DNA of 64,000 nucleotides from Alkalispirochaeta americana (GTDB taxonomy: Bacteria > Spirochaetota > Spirochaetia > DSM-27196 > Alkalispirochaetaceae). Positions 16,709 to 25,228 of the stretch are shown one piece after another. Below the pieces are notes generated by a model. The model saw only the letters and a program-made list of their open reading frames with translations, was not told the origin of the DNA and did no database searches. Position numbers and translations under genes: made by a program. The number at the start of each line of letters is the position of its first letter. Position 1 is the stretch's first letter. Where the stretch lies: assembly GCF_900156105.1 (NCBI RefSeq), contig NZ_FTMS01000007.1, forward strand, positions 1-64,000, given 5' to 3'.

Positions 16709-17671
16709 ATGACTCAAATCTACACATCCGTCGGAGGATCCTACAAGACAGGATCGTCGGCGGTGGTTGCGCTCCTGCGCGAATACCGGAACACACAGAC
16801 CTTTCCCGGTGAGTTCAAGCTCCTGGAAGGGCAGACCCGACAGATCCTGATCCGCTTGGCCCAGGGAAGCGTTGACGGCGACGCCTTGGGGCTACTGGAG
16901 CGGGAGCTCCTGGGCTATGCCAGAAGATCTTCCGACCTGGCGCGCCTTCGGGCTCAAGGTCTCCGAAGGCTTCAGGGCAAGCTGCCCGAGAACAGCAAGT
17001 TCTCAAAAATGCTTGCTCCCCACCTCAGAACCGCATCGTTTCCGGTGAAGCGTGTTTTTCCCGATTATCCCGACGCTGTTCGATCCCTTGTGGCCGACCT
17101 TCGCGCTGCACATCGGGAGAATCGCCTCTCTCCCGGGTCTGCAAGCTTGGCCCTGGAGAGCTTTCTCCTCCGGCTCTTTGCAATCTCCCCCTCTTCTCCA
17201 CAGATCCCTGTGCTTGACCAGTTTCTCAAGCCGGGGAACCTGCCCCTGGCTCCTCTCTTTCCTTCGGGCCGGTTTATTCTGGTTACCCGGGATCCCCGCG
17301 ATCAGTTCTGTGATATCCTCTCTCGAAAAACTCCCAAACCCAAATATCTCCGTCCGGAAAGGGCTGCCACCTTTGCCTGGGACTACGCCCGTCGCTACCG
17401 GCACGAAGACGAACTCCTGGCGAATGCCCCAGATAACGTTTTGGCCGTGGCCTTTGAGGATCTGGTCTATCGCTACACCGAAACAAAAAGTCGTGTTGAA
17501 GCGTTCCTTGGCCTCGATCCAGCTATGTGGCAAGGCCCCCGGTTCTTTCTTCCTGATCAGGCGCGGGCAAACACAAGACTCTATCCCGCTCATCCCCGAC
17601 AGGAGGAGATCGATCTGATTGAATCGCAGGTGGCCTTTCGCCTGTACCCCTTCGATGAGGTGTGTCCATGA
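16709..17671 (+). CDS. Sulfotransferase-like protein
   Basis: The 320-residue protein opens with a PAPS-type phosphate loop (GGSYKTGSSAV, residues 9-19). VTRDPRDQF at 192-200 corresponds to the 3'-phosphate-binding motif of the sulfotransferase superfamily. Between them is a helical acceptor-binding region. It would sulfate a glycan or other acceptor in the cytoplasm using PAPS; acceptor and activity are inferred. Its stop overlaps the next start in ATGA, so the two are translated together. A second, distinct sulfotransferase-like gene lies at 23153. Confidence 0.7.
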   Translation: MTQIYTSVGGSYKTGSSAVVALLREYRNTQTFPGEFKLLEGQTRQILIRLAQGSVDGDALGLLERELLGYARRSSDLARLRAQGLRRLQGKLPENSKFSKMLAPHLRTASFPVKRVFPDYPDAVRSLVADLRAAHRENRLSPGSASLALESFLLRLFAISPSSPQIPVLDQFLKPGNLPLAPLFPSGRFILVTRDPRDQFCDILSRKTPKPKYLRPERAATFAWDYARRYRHEDELLANAPDNVLAVAFEDLVYRYTETKSRVEAFLGLDPAMWQGPRFFLPDQARANTRLYPAHPRQEEIDLIESQVAFRLYPFDEVCP

Positions 17672-18822
17672 ACTCCCAAAAGATCTCTCTGAAGAAAAAC
17701 GATCTCCTGCTGCAAGTAGCCGAGCGGTATTTTGCCGACCGTGATCTGTCCCGTCTTGCCCTGGAGGGGCTGCCCCCGGGCCACAATGGACCCTACCGGC
17801 ACCCCGAGACGCCCCTGCGTGTTGTCTCTCACTGGGCTCTGGTAACGGCCTTTTTGTACCGTCTCTCGGGAGAAACCCGCTGGCATCAGGTCTGCTGTGC
17901 CCTGCGGGATTACATCCTCTCCGATGCCGCTCGCCCCCAGGGGGGGAACGTCTACCATCGGGAGATCGAGGGAAAAGACCGCTGTAACGGTCTGATTGGC
18001 CCCGCCTGGACCATGGAGGCGCTCACGGCATTGGGAGATGCGCTCCAGGATCAGGCCTGCCACGATCTGGCCCGGAAACTCGCAGATCTGCACCCCTTTG
18101 ACGAATCCTGGGGGCTATGGCGTGTGGTTGATCTTGATGGAACAGTCCTGGGGTTTGATAACACCTTTAATCATCAGCTCTGGTTTGCCTCGGCGGCGGC
18201 TTTTGTTGCGGATGATAATGATAGCTCCTCGCCGGTTCTTCGTCAGGTGAGACGGTTTCTGGATGCCACAGAACAGAACCTGCATATTTACCCCGATGGT
18301 CTGATATACCATTTTACCGCCCGCCGTCTGCCCAAGGCGGGACCGGGGGATCCCTTGCCCGAACGTTTTCGCCAGGCCCTCAAGAATATCCTCAAGCCTG
18401 ATCCAGGGCCTCCCCGGGAAGTCACGGCCCCGCAGCGCATGAAATGGACAGGGTATCATCAGTTCAATCTCTATGCCTTTGCGCGTCTGCACGAGCGGTT
18501 TCCTGGCCATCCCCTCTGGACACGCGGTGATTTCCGCCGGGCCGTGGCGCTTCTTTTGGCACCTTCGTACCGGGAAGAGCTGGCGGAGCCGGAGAATATC
18601 TACAGCTTCGGCTACAATCCCCCGGGTTTTGAGATCCCCTACGCTCTGGAACGTCTGGGAGACCTCACTCCGGAAGAGCTGGAAGAGGAACGGTCCTTCT
18701 GGCTGGAGCAGCAAATTTCAGCTACCTTTGATCCCCGGACGGGGCAATTTAGCAGGGGAACCGCCGATCCGGCTACTCTCACGGCGAGAATCTGCGAGCT
18801 GACCCGCTGGTCAGAACGGTAA
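17668..18822 (+). CDS. (alpha/alpha)-barrel glycan-active protein, AglQ-like
   Basis: About 384 residues with recurrent helical repeats and conserved aromatic/His motifs: GPYRHPETPLRVVSHWALV, NGLIGPAWTMEAL, FDNTFNHQLWFA, GLIYHF and KWTGYHQFNLYAF. The pattern resembles proteins called AglQ in glycan clusters and (alpha/alpha)6 toroids such as lyases and unsaturated glucuronyl hydrolases. No signal peptide is seen, so it would act in the cytoplasm. ATG 17668 overlaps the sulfotransferase stop by four bases. Its end overlaps the convergent kinase-like gene by 44 bases. The reaction is unknown. Confidence 0.6.
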   Translation: MNSQKISLKKNDLLLQVAERYFADRDLSRLALEGLPPGHNGPYRHPETPLRVVSHWALVTAFLYRLSGETRWHQVCCALRDYILSDAARPQGGNVYHREIEGKDRCNGLIGPAWTMEALTALGDALQDQACHDLARKLADLHPFDESWGLWRVVDLDGTVLGFDNTFNHQLWFASAAAFVADDNDSSSPVLRQVRRFLDATEQNLHIYPDGLIYHFTARRLPKAGPGDPLPERFRQALKNILKPDPGPPREVTAPQRMKWTGYHQFNLYAFARLHERFPGHPLWTRGDFRRAVALLLAPSYREELAEPENIYSFGYNPPGFEIPYALERLGDLTPEELEEERSFWLEQQISATFDPRTGQFSRGTADPATLTARICELTRWSER

Positions 18823-19945
18823 GGATTGGGGCCATTTTTCTGTTTCGCGGAGACAGGACCGCCAGGGATTCCAGAAGGCCCGTCAGAAGCAGCGCGGTTA
18901 CCTGCAGGGGCCGGTCCCTTCTCAGGCCACGGAGTCCTGGTGTCGCCAGTTCGGCATAATCCACGGAGGTGCCGGTGGCCACTTTTTCCCAGTATTCTGC
19001 GGCCTGAGGGCGCTGGTCCTTCTCGTGGCAGTAATGAAGCGTCTGACGCTCCAGTTCCACCAGAAGGGCTCCTTCGGTGTGGCGGTAGGCGGATGCCCAG
19101 TCGATTACGGTAATCTTCGGTGGTGTATTGTTTCGGGAGCGGGCTCTGAGCAGGTTATGTCGAGCCAGGTCGTGGTGGACAAGGGTGGTGGTGGTCATCC
19201 GGGAGAGCTCACCGGTGATCGCGGTGTCGTGTGTTATCCGGTGAAGGGCTTCAAGAAGTTCCGGAGACCATCCCCTGGCGATGGCCCTTCTGTGACATCG
19301 GGCCAGGTGTTCCGATATTCCTTCGTCAAGGGGGGCCTGGAGGTTCCGGGCGATATCGAACACAACGGGGATTACCCGGGTTGTTGTAAAGTCGGACCAT
19401 TCCTTTCGGGGACAGGGAGATCCCGGAGCAAGGGTTTGCGTAATGAATCCCAGAGTTCCGTCCAGGCCCGTGCCTGCCCTCAAGAGCAGGGGAACTCCGT
19501 CCTGCCTCTTGTCTGCCAGGGCCTGAAGGTTCTCGCTCTCCCGCCGAAACTCAGCGCTCTTTTGGGGAAGAGGCAGAATTTTTGTGATTTCCCGACGTTC
19601 CCGGTCCAGAAGAACACAGACGTTGGATGAGCCCTGGGTATACACGAAGGGTGCCGCTCCCGGGGGTGCGGCGATATGCCCGGCGCAGTAGACAATCTTC
19701 CGGGGAATCTCTCCCCGCCCCAAGCTTTGGCAGGCGATCTTCAGTATTTTGGGCAGGGATCCTGGCCCCCGCAACCTCAGGAGATACCGGAGAAGCCCCC
19801 GGCGAGATCCGATTCTGAAAAGCTTGGGTGAGAAGGCCGACCCCCACAGAGGCGTCTTTTGCCCCTCGGGATAGAGAGTTTCCAGCGCCGCGAGAAGCGC
19901 GGAATTATTCGCAGATGTAGCCCGGTGCGATGATGCCATGGCCAC
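18779..19945 (-). CDS. Kinase-like (APH/choline-kinase fold) protein
   Basis: The 388-residue protein has the small-molecule kinase core: the catalytic loop LVHHDLARHNLL (HHDxxxxN at 257-264) and the magnesium-binding aspartate in VIDWAS (282). Lys122 in EITKILPLP may be the ATP lysine, and the glutamate in EFRRESENL follows. The N-terminal 100 residues are basic and unassigned. It could phosphorylate a sugar or glycan precursor, but the substrate is unknown. The start is GTG 19945 or ATG 19939; neither has a strong ribosome site. It faces the AglQ-like gene and overlaps its 3' end. Confidence 0.65.
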   Translation of the reverse strand: MAMASSHRATSANNSALLAALETLYPEGQKTPLWGSAFSPKLFRIGSRRGLLRYLLRLRGPGSLPKILKIACQSLGRGEIPRKIVYCAGHIAAPPGAAPFVYTQGSSNVCVLLDRERREITKILPLPQKSAEFRRESENLQALADKRQDGVPLLLRAGTGLDGTLGFITQTLAPGSPCPRKEWSDFTTTRVIPVVFDIARNLQAPLDEGISEHLARCHRRAIARGWSPELLEALHRITHDTAITGELSRMTTTTLVHHDLARHNLLRARSRNNTPPKITVIDWASAYRHTEGALLVELERQTLHYCHEKDQRPQAAEYWEKVATGTSVDYAELATPGLRGLRRDRPLQVTALLLTGLLESLAVLSPRNRKMAPILTVLTSGSARRFSP

Positions 19946-20024
19946 GAGACTATCACAATTTTCCGGAATCCGGTACTCTCTGTGGTACTAACTCTTTGAG
20001 ACACCAAGCGAGCAACAATTATTC

Positions 20025-20939
20025 ATGGTCGATACAGTACTTCTTCCAGTTCCGATACCCTCGGTTACCGTCATCTGCCCCTTTTACAATCTGACCCCCT
20101 ACCTGGACCGGCTCCTGCCATCCCTGGCGTCCCAGGATTATCCCGGGCCATCCCGGATACTTCTGGTGGATAACCGCTCCACCGATGGCTCTCCCCAGGT
20201 CTGTCGGGATGCGGGTTTCACCGTTCTCTCCTGCGATCACCTGGCTTCGTCCTATGCTGCCAGAAACGTGGGGATTCGCAACGCCTCGGGGGATATCCTT
20301 GCCTTCATAGATGCCGATTGCGCGGCGGCTCCCGACTGGCTTTCCCGGGGGGTCTCGGCGCTGGAGCAAAGCGGTGCGGATTTTCTCGCGGGCAATGTCC
20401 TCTTCGAGTTCAGGAATCCTCACTCGCCCTGGGAACAGTTGGAGGCCGCACTCCACATGGATAATGAGGCGCTGGCAGCCATGGGTCGCGCCGTGACTGC
20501 CAATGTCTTTGTCCGGAGATCGCTCTTTGGCCGGGTGGGATTATACCGGGAGCACCAAGTCTCGGGAGAAGACGTAGCCTGGTCCCTGAGGGCTGTCGCT
20601 GCCGGAGCTCGCCTGGCCTACTGCCCCCGCACGGTGGTCTACCATCCCACCCGTGACGGGAGGGAATCTCTGAAGAAGGCCTTCCGGGTGGGTCGGGGCA
20701 TGCGGGCGCATCGTGCCGGTGCACACGGATTAGGGGTTCTGAAGCGAGTTATACGCAGTTTTCTCCCCCCCTCCCTTGGACCGGCCTTGCGGGCCCTTCG
20801 GGGAAAGGGATATCCCGCCCGTTCAATCCGGATTATTGGTCCCCTTTGGGCGCTTTCTCTGTGCAAGGCTGCCGGGCTCGTGCGGGAATCGGCGGTCCGG
20901 GCCTTTGTTTCGTCACAGCCATCAGGGAGCGATCCATGA
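20025..20939 (+). CDS. GT2-family glycosyltransferase
   Basis: A 304-residue GT-A enzyme. It has VTVICPFYNLTPYLDRLLPS, ILLVDNRSTDGS, then SYAARNVGIRNASGDILAFIDADCAAAPDW with the metal-binding DAD, and VSGEDVAWSLRAV near the active-site end. Its architecture and several motifs (AARN, AGNVLFEF) are shared with the GT2 at 15520, indicating an old duplication. Its TGA overlaps the start of the next gene. It begins about 80 bases from the divergent kinase-like gene, so the two may share a promoter region. The sugar is unknown. Confidence 0.8.
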   Translation: MVDTVLLPVPIPSVTVICPFYNLTPYLDRLLPSLASQDYPGPSRILLVDNRSTDGSPQVCRDAGFTVLSCDHLASSYAARNVGIRNASGDILAFIDADCAAAPDWLSRGVSALEQSGADFLAGNVLFEFRNPHSPWEQLEAALHMDNEALAAMGRAVTANVFVRRSLFGRVGLYREHQVSGEDVAWSLRAVAAGARLAYCPRTVVYHPTRDGRESLKKAFRVGRGMRAHRAGAHGLGVLKRVIRSFLPPSLGPALRALRGKGYPARSIRIIGPLWALSLCKAAGLVRESAVRAFVSSQPSGSDP

Positions 20940-21883
20940 GAACCCTTGTGCCTCCCCGCACCACCCTGGGAGCAATAGCCCGGGGATCCGTGATCCCCGG
21001 TGTCGGCACGGTGGAAAGCGTGCACCCCTTGATTTCGCGGGTTGATCGGTTGCGGGGCAGGTTTCACCGCAATAGTGCTGCCTACCTCCTGGTGACCACC
21101 GGGGGGCATTCTTTCAAGTGCGCCGTTTTTCGTCAGGCAACAACTGCGGTTGCGGCCACAGCGGAGCTGGTCCGGCGGTTTGAGGCCGGGGGACACAGCG
21201 ATGCTGTTCCCGCTGTCCGGTATGCCGATGAGTTGTGCCTGATAGCTGAATACCTTCCCGGGCGGGTTTTGTCGCCGGTCTCGCTCACCGGGGAACGGGC
21301 CTCTGAGCTGGGACACTTTATCGCCACACGGCAACTTTCGGCAGATCCTCAGAAAGATATTCCCTATCGCAGATTGCTGGAGCATACCTTGGCCAGCCCC
21401 GGGATCGACCCGAATCTCCAGAAGCAGCTTGGGCAGGCTCTTTCCCGGGCCGGCGGGTTGGACGACACGCCCTGGGGAGTGTGTTTCTTTGACAGCGCTC
21501 TGAAAAACTACGTTGAGTCTCCCCAAGGTGATTTTTCCTATATTGATCTCTTTGGAATTGCCCTGCGTCCTTTGGGAACTTCCCTGGTGCGACAGGCTCT
21601 GGCGGTTCCTTCGGGGCACCGGGAGGCGTTTCTTGACGGGTGGTTTTCCGCAACCGGGCAAGGATCTCGCATTCGCGACGGGCTCCCCGGCTACTGTTTG
21701 CATCACCTGATATATCGTTTGTGCCATCAAGCGGATCACCCGGAAAAGAGCGTGCATCGCACTGGTATGAGGCGGCGCAAACGCCGTCAGGCCTTTCTGG
21801 TTGCTGCAACGGAGCTTCAGCGGTGCCTTGATCTGCCCCACGACCCCGAAAGCTTCTACCGCTGGATCTTATCGGTCCGGTAG
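20936..21883 (+). CDS. Degenerate kinase-fold protein
   Basis: About 315 residues starting at ATG 20936, which overlaps the upstream TGA (ATGA). A loop CFFDSALKNYV gives DxxxxN spacing and YIDLFGI gives the following aspartate, as in kinase catalytic and metal-binding loops. The usual His before the catalytic Asp is missing. TAELVRRFEAGG and LIAEYLPGRVLSP fit the N-lobe and hinge. It is probably related to the kinase-like protein at 18779 but more diverged. Whether it is active cannot be judged. The context suggests partnership with the adjoining GT2. Confidence 0.5.
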   Translation: MRTLVPPRTTLGAIARGSVIPGVGTVESVHPLISRVDRLRGRFHRNSAAYLLVTTGGHSFKCAVFRQATTAVAATAELVRRFEAGGHSDAVPAVRYADELCLIAEYLPGRVLSPVSLTGERASELGHFIATRQLSADPQKDIPYRRLLEHTLASPGIDPNLQKQLGQALSRAGGLDDTPWGVCFFDSALKNYVESPQGDFSYIDLFGIALRPLGTSLVRQALAVPSGHREAFLDGWFSATGQGSRIRDGLPGYCLHHLIYRLCHQADHPEKSVHRTGMRRRKRRQAFLVAATELQRCLDLPHDPESFYRWILSVR

Positions 21884-22972
21884 AACCCCCGAGAGAATGT
21901 GCCGGACCCGTGCTTCGCGGGTGAATCGCTCCAGGAAGAGTTTCCGGGCTGTTCGGGAGAGCTCATCCTGTTGCCGGGGGTCTTCAAGGAGGGTGCGCAA
22001 GGTCTGTTCCCACTCCTCTGGTCGGGAAGGATTGCAGAGGCGTGCGCTCCCGCTTCCGACAATTTCCCGGATGATTGGCAAATCCGAGGCGATAAAGCAG
22101 CACCCATGGGCCATATACTCAAAGACTTTTAGGGGCGAGCCCCAGATCGTGTCGTCCCGCAGGGGGTTCTTACAGGCCGATTCCTGGTAGGGGGCCAGAA
22201 AAATGGGCCAGGTCCGATAATATTTGCCCAGTTCTTGCTGCGAAACCTGGCCGTGAAAGACCACGTTTTTTGGGGCCTGGGCGCTCCACTTCTGTATGTC
22301 TTCCGGGGATCCTCCCACAATATGGAAGGGTATCCCGGGCATGCGTCGGGCTACAGACAGGATCAGCCCCGGGCCTTTATGGGCGTGAAGTTGCCCGGCG
22401 TAGCCCACAGCGGGCTTTCGGATCGACGATTCTCCCGTGACCTCTATGGAGTGGGGAAGGTCCGCTCCGTTAGGTGCCACCAGAATCTCTTTGTGTGCCA
22501 GTTCAGGGAAGTTTTCCCGGTAATAGTCGGCCAGAGCACGGGATACCGTGATCAGGCGGAAGAAGGATTTCCGGGAAAAGAGACGCCGGTGAAGGTGTCT
22601 CTTTGTGGCGTTTGCCGGGGGCATATGCGCTTCATAGATCTGGGGTTGAGAGGTGTTGCCCAAAGCAAGAAGCGCGTAGATATCCCTGCCGTAGATGAGG
22701 TCTGTCTGATCAAGGAGGGTTCGGGCCTGATTTGCGGTCCTTCGCCCGAAGAGGCTTCGCGAAACCAGGGGAACCCGGCCCAGGGGGTGACGGAAGAGTT
22801 CCGGCGGGGTCTCGACGCCGTAGTAATCGGTTATCGGTTCCGATCCTCCCGTAGCCCCAAAAAGAGTGACCTGGTGCCCCTGCTGGACCATGGCGGCGCA
22901 GTTTTTCACAACCTGCACACTATTGGCCGCCCGGGAAGGAATGGGTGAGAGCGAGAGATAAAGTATCCTCAT
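21869..22972 (-). CDS. GT4-family glycosyltransferase
   Basis: A 367-residue GT-B glycosyltransferase: MRILYLSLSPIPSRAANSVQ, acceptor domain with DLIYGRDIYALLAL and VSRALADYYRENFP, then donor domain VGYAGQLHAHKGPGLIL. The donor site is PYQESACKNPLRDDTIWGSP and LKVFEYMAHGCCFIASDLP. ATG 22972 has GGAGG just upstream; the 29 extra upstream codons have no support. It converges on, and overlaps by 15 bases, the kinase-fold gene. It is divergent from the sulfotransferase at 23153 across an AT-rich promoter region. Confidence 0.85.
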   Translation of the reverse strand: MRILYLSLSPIPSRAANSVQVVKNCAAMVQQGHQVTLFGATGGSEPITDYYGVETPPELFRHPLGRVPLVSRSLFGRRTANQARTLLDQTDLIYGRDIYALLALGNTSQPQIYEAHMPPANATKRHLHRRLFSRKSFFRLITVSRALADYYRENFPELAHKEILVAPNGADLPHSIEVTGESSIRKPAVGYAGQLHAHKGPGLILSVARRMPGIPFHIVGGSPEDIQKWSAQAPKNVVFHGQVSQQELGKYYRTWPIFLAPYQESACKNPLRDDTIWGSPLKVFEYMAHGCCFIASDLPIIREIVGSGSARLCNPSRPEEWEQTLRTLLEDPRQQDELSRTARKLFLERFTREARVRHILSGVLPDR

Positions 22973-23152
22973 TGTGCCTCCAGTTATAGGAGAGTCTGGG
23001 GATAAGGTAAAGGCTTGCAGCATATTCTCTTGAATATTGTTTGCTGGGTTTTTCTGCACAAATGATTTTCTCGCATACCCGCAAAGGAAGATGAGGGAAA
23101 AAGTTGCTCATGGCTATGATAACTTTTTGATCTATGCGATAAACGAAGAGTA

Positions 23153-24172
23153 ATGGACATGAATGTAATAGATCTTGTTCTTCATATCGGTTTGCGAAAG
23201 ACCGGAACGACCACCTTTCAAAGGAAGGTCTTTCCCGCTCTTCTTCCTCAAGGATATCTTGGAAAAGGGGCAGGAAGGGGAAGGCATTTCTCATATCTCA
23301 TGGGCGAAATAATCAAAGGCCAGGATCCGGTAAAGACCATAGATATACTTCTGGATGATATTGCTCAGATCGCAGAGGGTCAATTACGAAATGATACCGG
23401 ACGTTCCTCCTTTGTGATAAGTAGTGAAGGTATGTCCTCCGGGCCTGGCCCGGGGGTTATGGCCGCTCCCAGAATCGAAGACATCCAGCCGACGATTCCT
23501 GAAAATTATCCAGTTTTCTCTGTCCTGCCAGTGCTTTGCGAGAAGTGGAGTTCGCGTTTCAGCGGCCAGGTAAAAATCATTCTGTCCATTCGTGATCAGC
23601 GGAAGATGCTCGCTTCGGAGTATTCCCAGCGAAGCGCCTACAGGATTGCCCCCTCACAACAGGATTTTGAAGATCGGGCACGAGCGTACTTACAGTCGGG
23701 AGACCATCATCTGAACTACTACCTTTGGGCCGATGCCATAGAGAAGGCTGTTGGCAGGGATAATATGCTCATTTTTGACATCGCTGCAGTCAGCAACAGA
23801 GAAGCTCTCGAGCGGCTTGCAGGTTTTTTATGTGGGGCAGATCGAACCGATTTGAATGAACTTGATGCCGAGAACCCTGCGAATGTTTCCCGCGTTTCCG
23901 GCACGTCCTGGAAGATCCGGAATTTCCGGTTAAGCAAGATCATGAAACGCTACTCATCCAGACGATTTCGTAGAACGCTGATATACCGCAAGATTCGGAA
24001 ATTCGTGAAGATCTTTGACGTTCCGGTGGGAAATCTGGTACGAAGAATTTTTGCCAGGGAATGTCCCGACGTCATAACCTTGAATGAAGACATCTTGCAA
24101 AAGATATTCGAGCAAACCGATGTTTCCAACGAGAAGCTTGGCAGGGAGTATTCTGACCGTTTGGTTCAATGA
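23153..24172 (+). CDS. Sulfotransferase-family protein
   Basis: The 339-residue protein starts VIDLVLHIGLRKTGTTTFQR, the PAPS-binding phosphate loop of sulfotransferases (GLRKTGTTT). KIILSIRDQRKMLASEYSQR corresponds to the 3'-phosphate-binding Arg/Ser segment. The C-terminal third is basic and helical. It probably sulfates a capsular sugar. It is not closely similar to the one at 16709. ATG 23153 or 23159 may start it. The gene is more AT-rich than its neighbours, suggesting transfer. A strong hairpin at 24204 lies between it and the convergent gene. Confidence 0.75.
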   Translation: MDMNVIDLVLHIGLRKTGTTTFQRKVFPALLPQGYLGKGAGRGRHFSYLMGEIIKGQDPVKTIDILLDDIAQIAEGQLRNDTGRSSFVISSEGMSSGPGPGVMAAPRIEDIQPTIPENYPVFSVLPVLCEKWSSRFSGQVKIILSIRDQRKMLASEYSQRSAYRIAPSQQDFEDRARAYLQSGDHHLNYYLWADAIEKAVGRDNMLIFDIAAVSNREALERLAGFLCGADRTDLNELDAENPANVSRVSGTSWKIRNFRLSKIMKRYSSRRFRRTLIYRKIRKFVKIFDVPVGNLVRRIFARECPDVITLNEDILQKIFEQTDVSNEKLGREYSDRLVQ

Positions 24173-24203
24173 CACAACCGCGCTTATTCATCCTGTATCA
24201 TCC

Positions 24204-24229
24204 GGTCTGGTCTATATTAGGACCAGACC
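24204..24229. terminator. Bidirectional terminator-like hairpin
   Basis: GGTCTGGTC (24204-24212) and GACCAGACC (24221-24229) form a perfect 9-bp stem around an AT-rich 8-base loop. It sits between two convergent genes that stop at 24172 and 24256. The T-run is weak on both sides. Confidence 0.6.
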
Positions 24230-24255
24230 TTCGCTAACGAGTGATCAGGGATGAA

Positions 24256-25161
24256 TCAGGAATCGGTATCCAAGGGTTCTCTGTGCTCTGTGCCGTGGTC
24301 GTCCCCGTAGACCTGCCAGGTAAACCAGTCCGTGAGCGCCACAATGCGCCGCCGGAAGGACCCCGGCAGGTGCACCATCCTCCGCAGAAAGCCCCCCGCC
24401 TCGAGCCCCACCGCCCCGTAGAGCAGGAGATGATCCTCCAGGGGCAGGGCCACCATCTGGAACCGCACCCGTTCTGCCCGCACCACGGGCACAAAAAAGG
24501 TGAGGCTCCGCAGGTTGGTCATGCCCATGCTCACCGCATCGTCCCCGCCGTAGAAACTTGCCTCAAAAAAACTCCTCCCGAAGTTGGAATCCTCAAGATG
24601 GAGCACAAAGGAGCTCTCCCGGGGGACAGCTGTCACCAGCGGGTCCGGCAGGGGGTCCCTGGAGCGCACCGATTCGATCGCGTAGACGTTGTCAAAGAGC
24701 ACCCGCATGCCCCCGGTTCGGCCTGATTCGTACTCCACCCCCGAGAGCTTGCTCACGGCCCGGAAGGTGTTGTAGAGATCCAGCAGGAGTTCTTCGTCGC
24801 TGGTGTAGGGGATTCCCCGGGAGTTTGTCTCGGGCCGGGGCAGAAGAAAAAGCACCTCGTTCACCACGTTGGGTTCAAAATGGCCAAAGCCCCCCCGAAC
24901 CTGGTCGCTGATGCTGCTCCGGGGCAGGTAGCGGAAGGTCAGGGGCTCGTCCTCGCTGTGGAAGATCAGCGAGCCTTCCTCCAGGAGTTCTGCAAGCTCC
25001 GCCCGGGAGATGCCCGGTACCAGGTCTGCTATGGTTGCCTCCAGGGCCGCCGAGCCTGAGGGATCGCTGGCCGGAGTGCCGACCGATGATTGAGACGCCA
25101 CGGGGACCACCACGTTGACGAGAGCGGCAAAGGCCGCCACAATGAAGATATTCTGTTTCAC
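24256..25161 (-). CDS. Conserved exported protein of unknown function (DUF6675-like)
   Basis: About 301 residues. A hydrophobic N-terminal segment IFIVAAFAALVNVVVPVASQ acts as signal peptide, and the mature part has LVPGISRAELAELLEEGSLI, an acidic central region, and SFVLHLEDSNFGRSFFEASFYGGDDAV. No catalytic motif is recognised. It resembles proteins labelled DUF6675, but that is a tentative memory-based match. GTG 25161 places the signal peptide at the N-terminus; ATG 25230 would add 23 residues and overlap the divergent start codon. It probably acts in the periplasm. Confidence 0.55.
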   Translation of the reverse strand: MKQNIFIVAAFAALVNVVVPVASQSSVGTPASDPSGSAALEATIADLVPGISRAELAELLEEGSLIFHSEDEPLTFRYLPRSSISDQVRGGFGHFEPNVVNEVLFLLPRPETNSRGIPYTSDEELLLDLYNTFRAVSKLSGVEYESGRTGGMRVLFDNVYAIESVRSRDPLPDPLVTAVPRESSFVLHLEDSNFGRSFFEASFYGGDDAVSMGMTNLRSLTFFVPVVRAERVRFQMVALPLEDHLLLYGAVGLEAGGFLRRMVHLPGSFRRRIVALTDWFTWQVYGDDHGTEHREPLDTDS

Positions 25162-25228
25162 CCGGGAACGGTACCATGTTTTGGGGCGTTCATCAAAGTG
25201 TTTAGGTTGTTGTAAAGAGGCGCGTACC

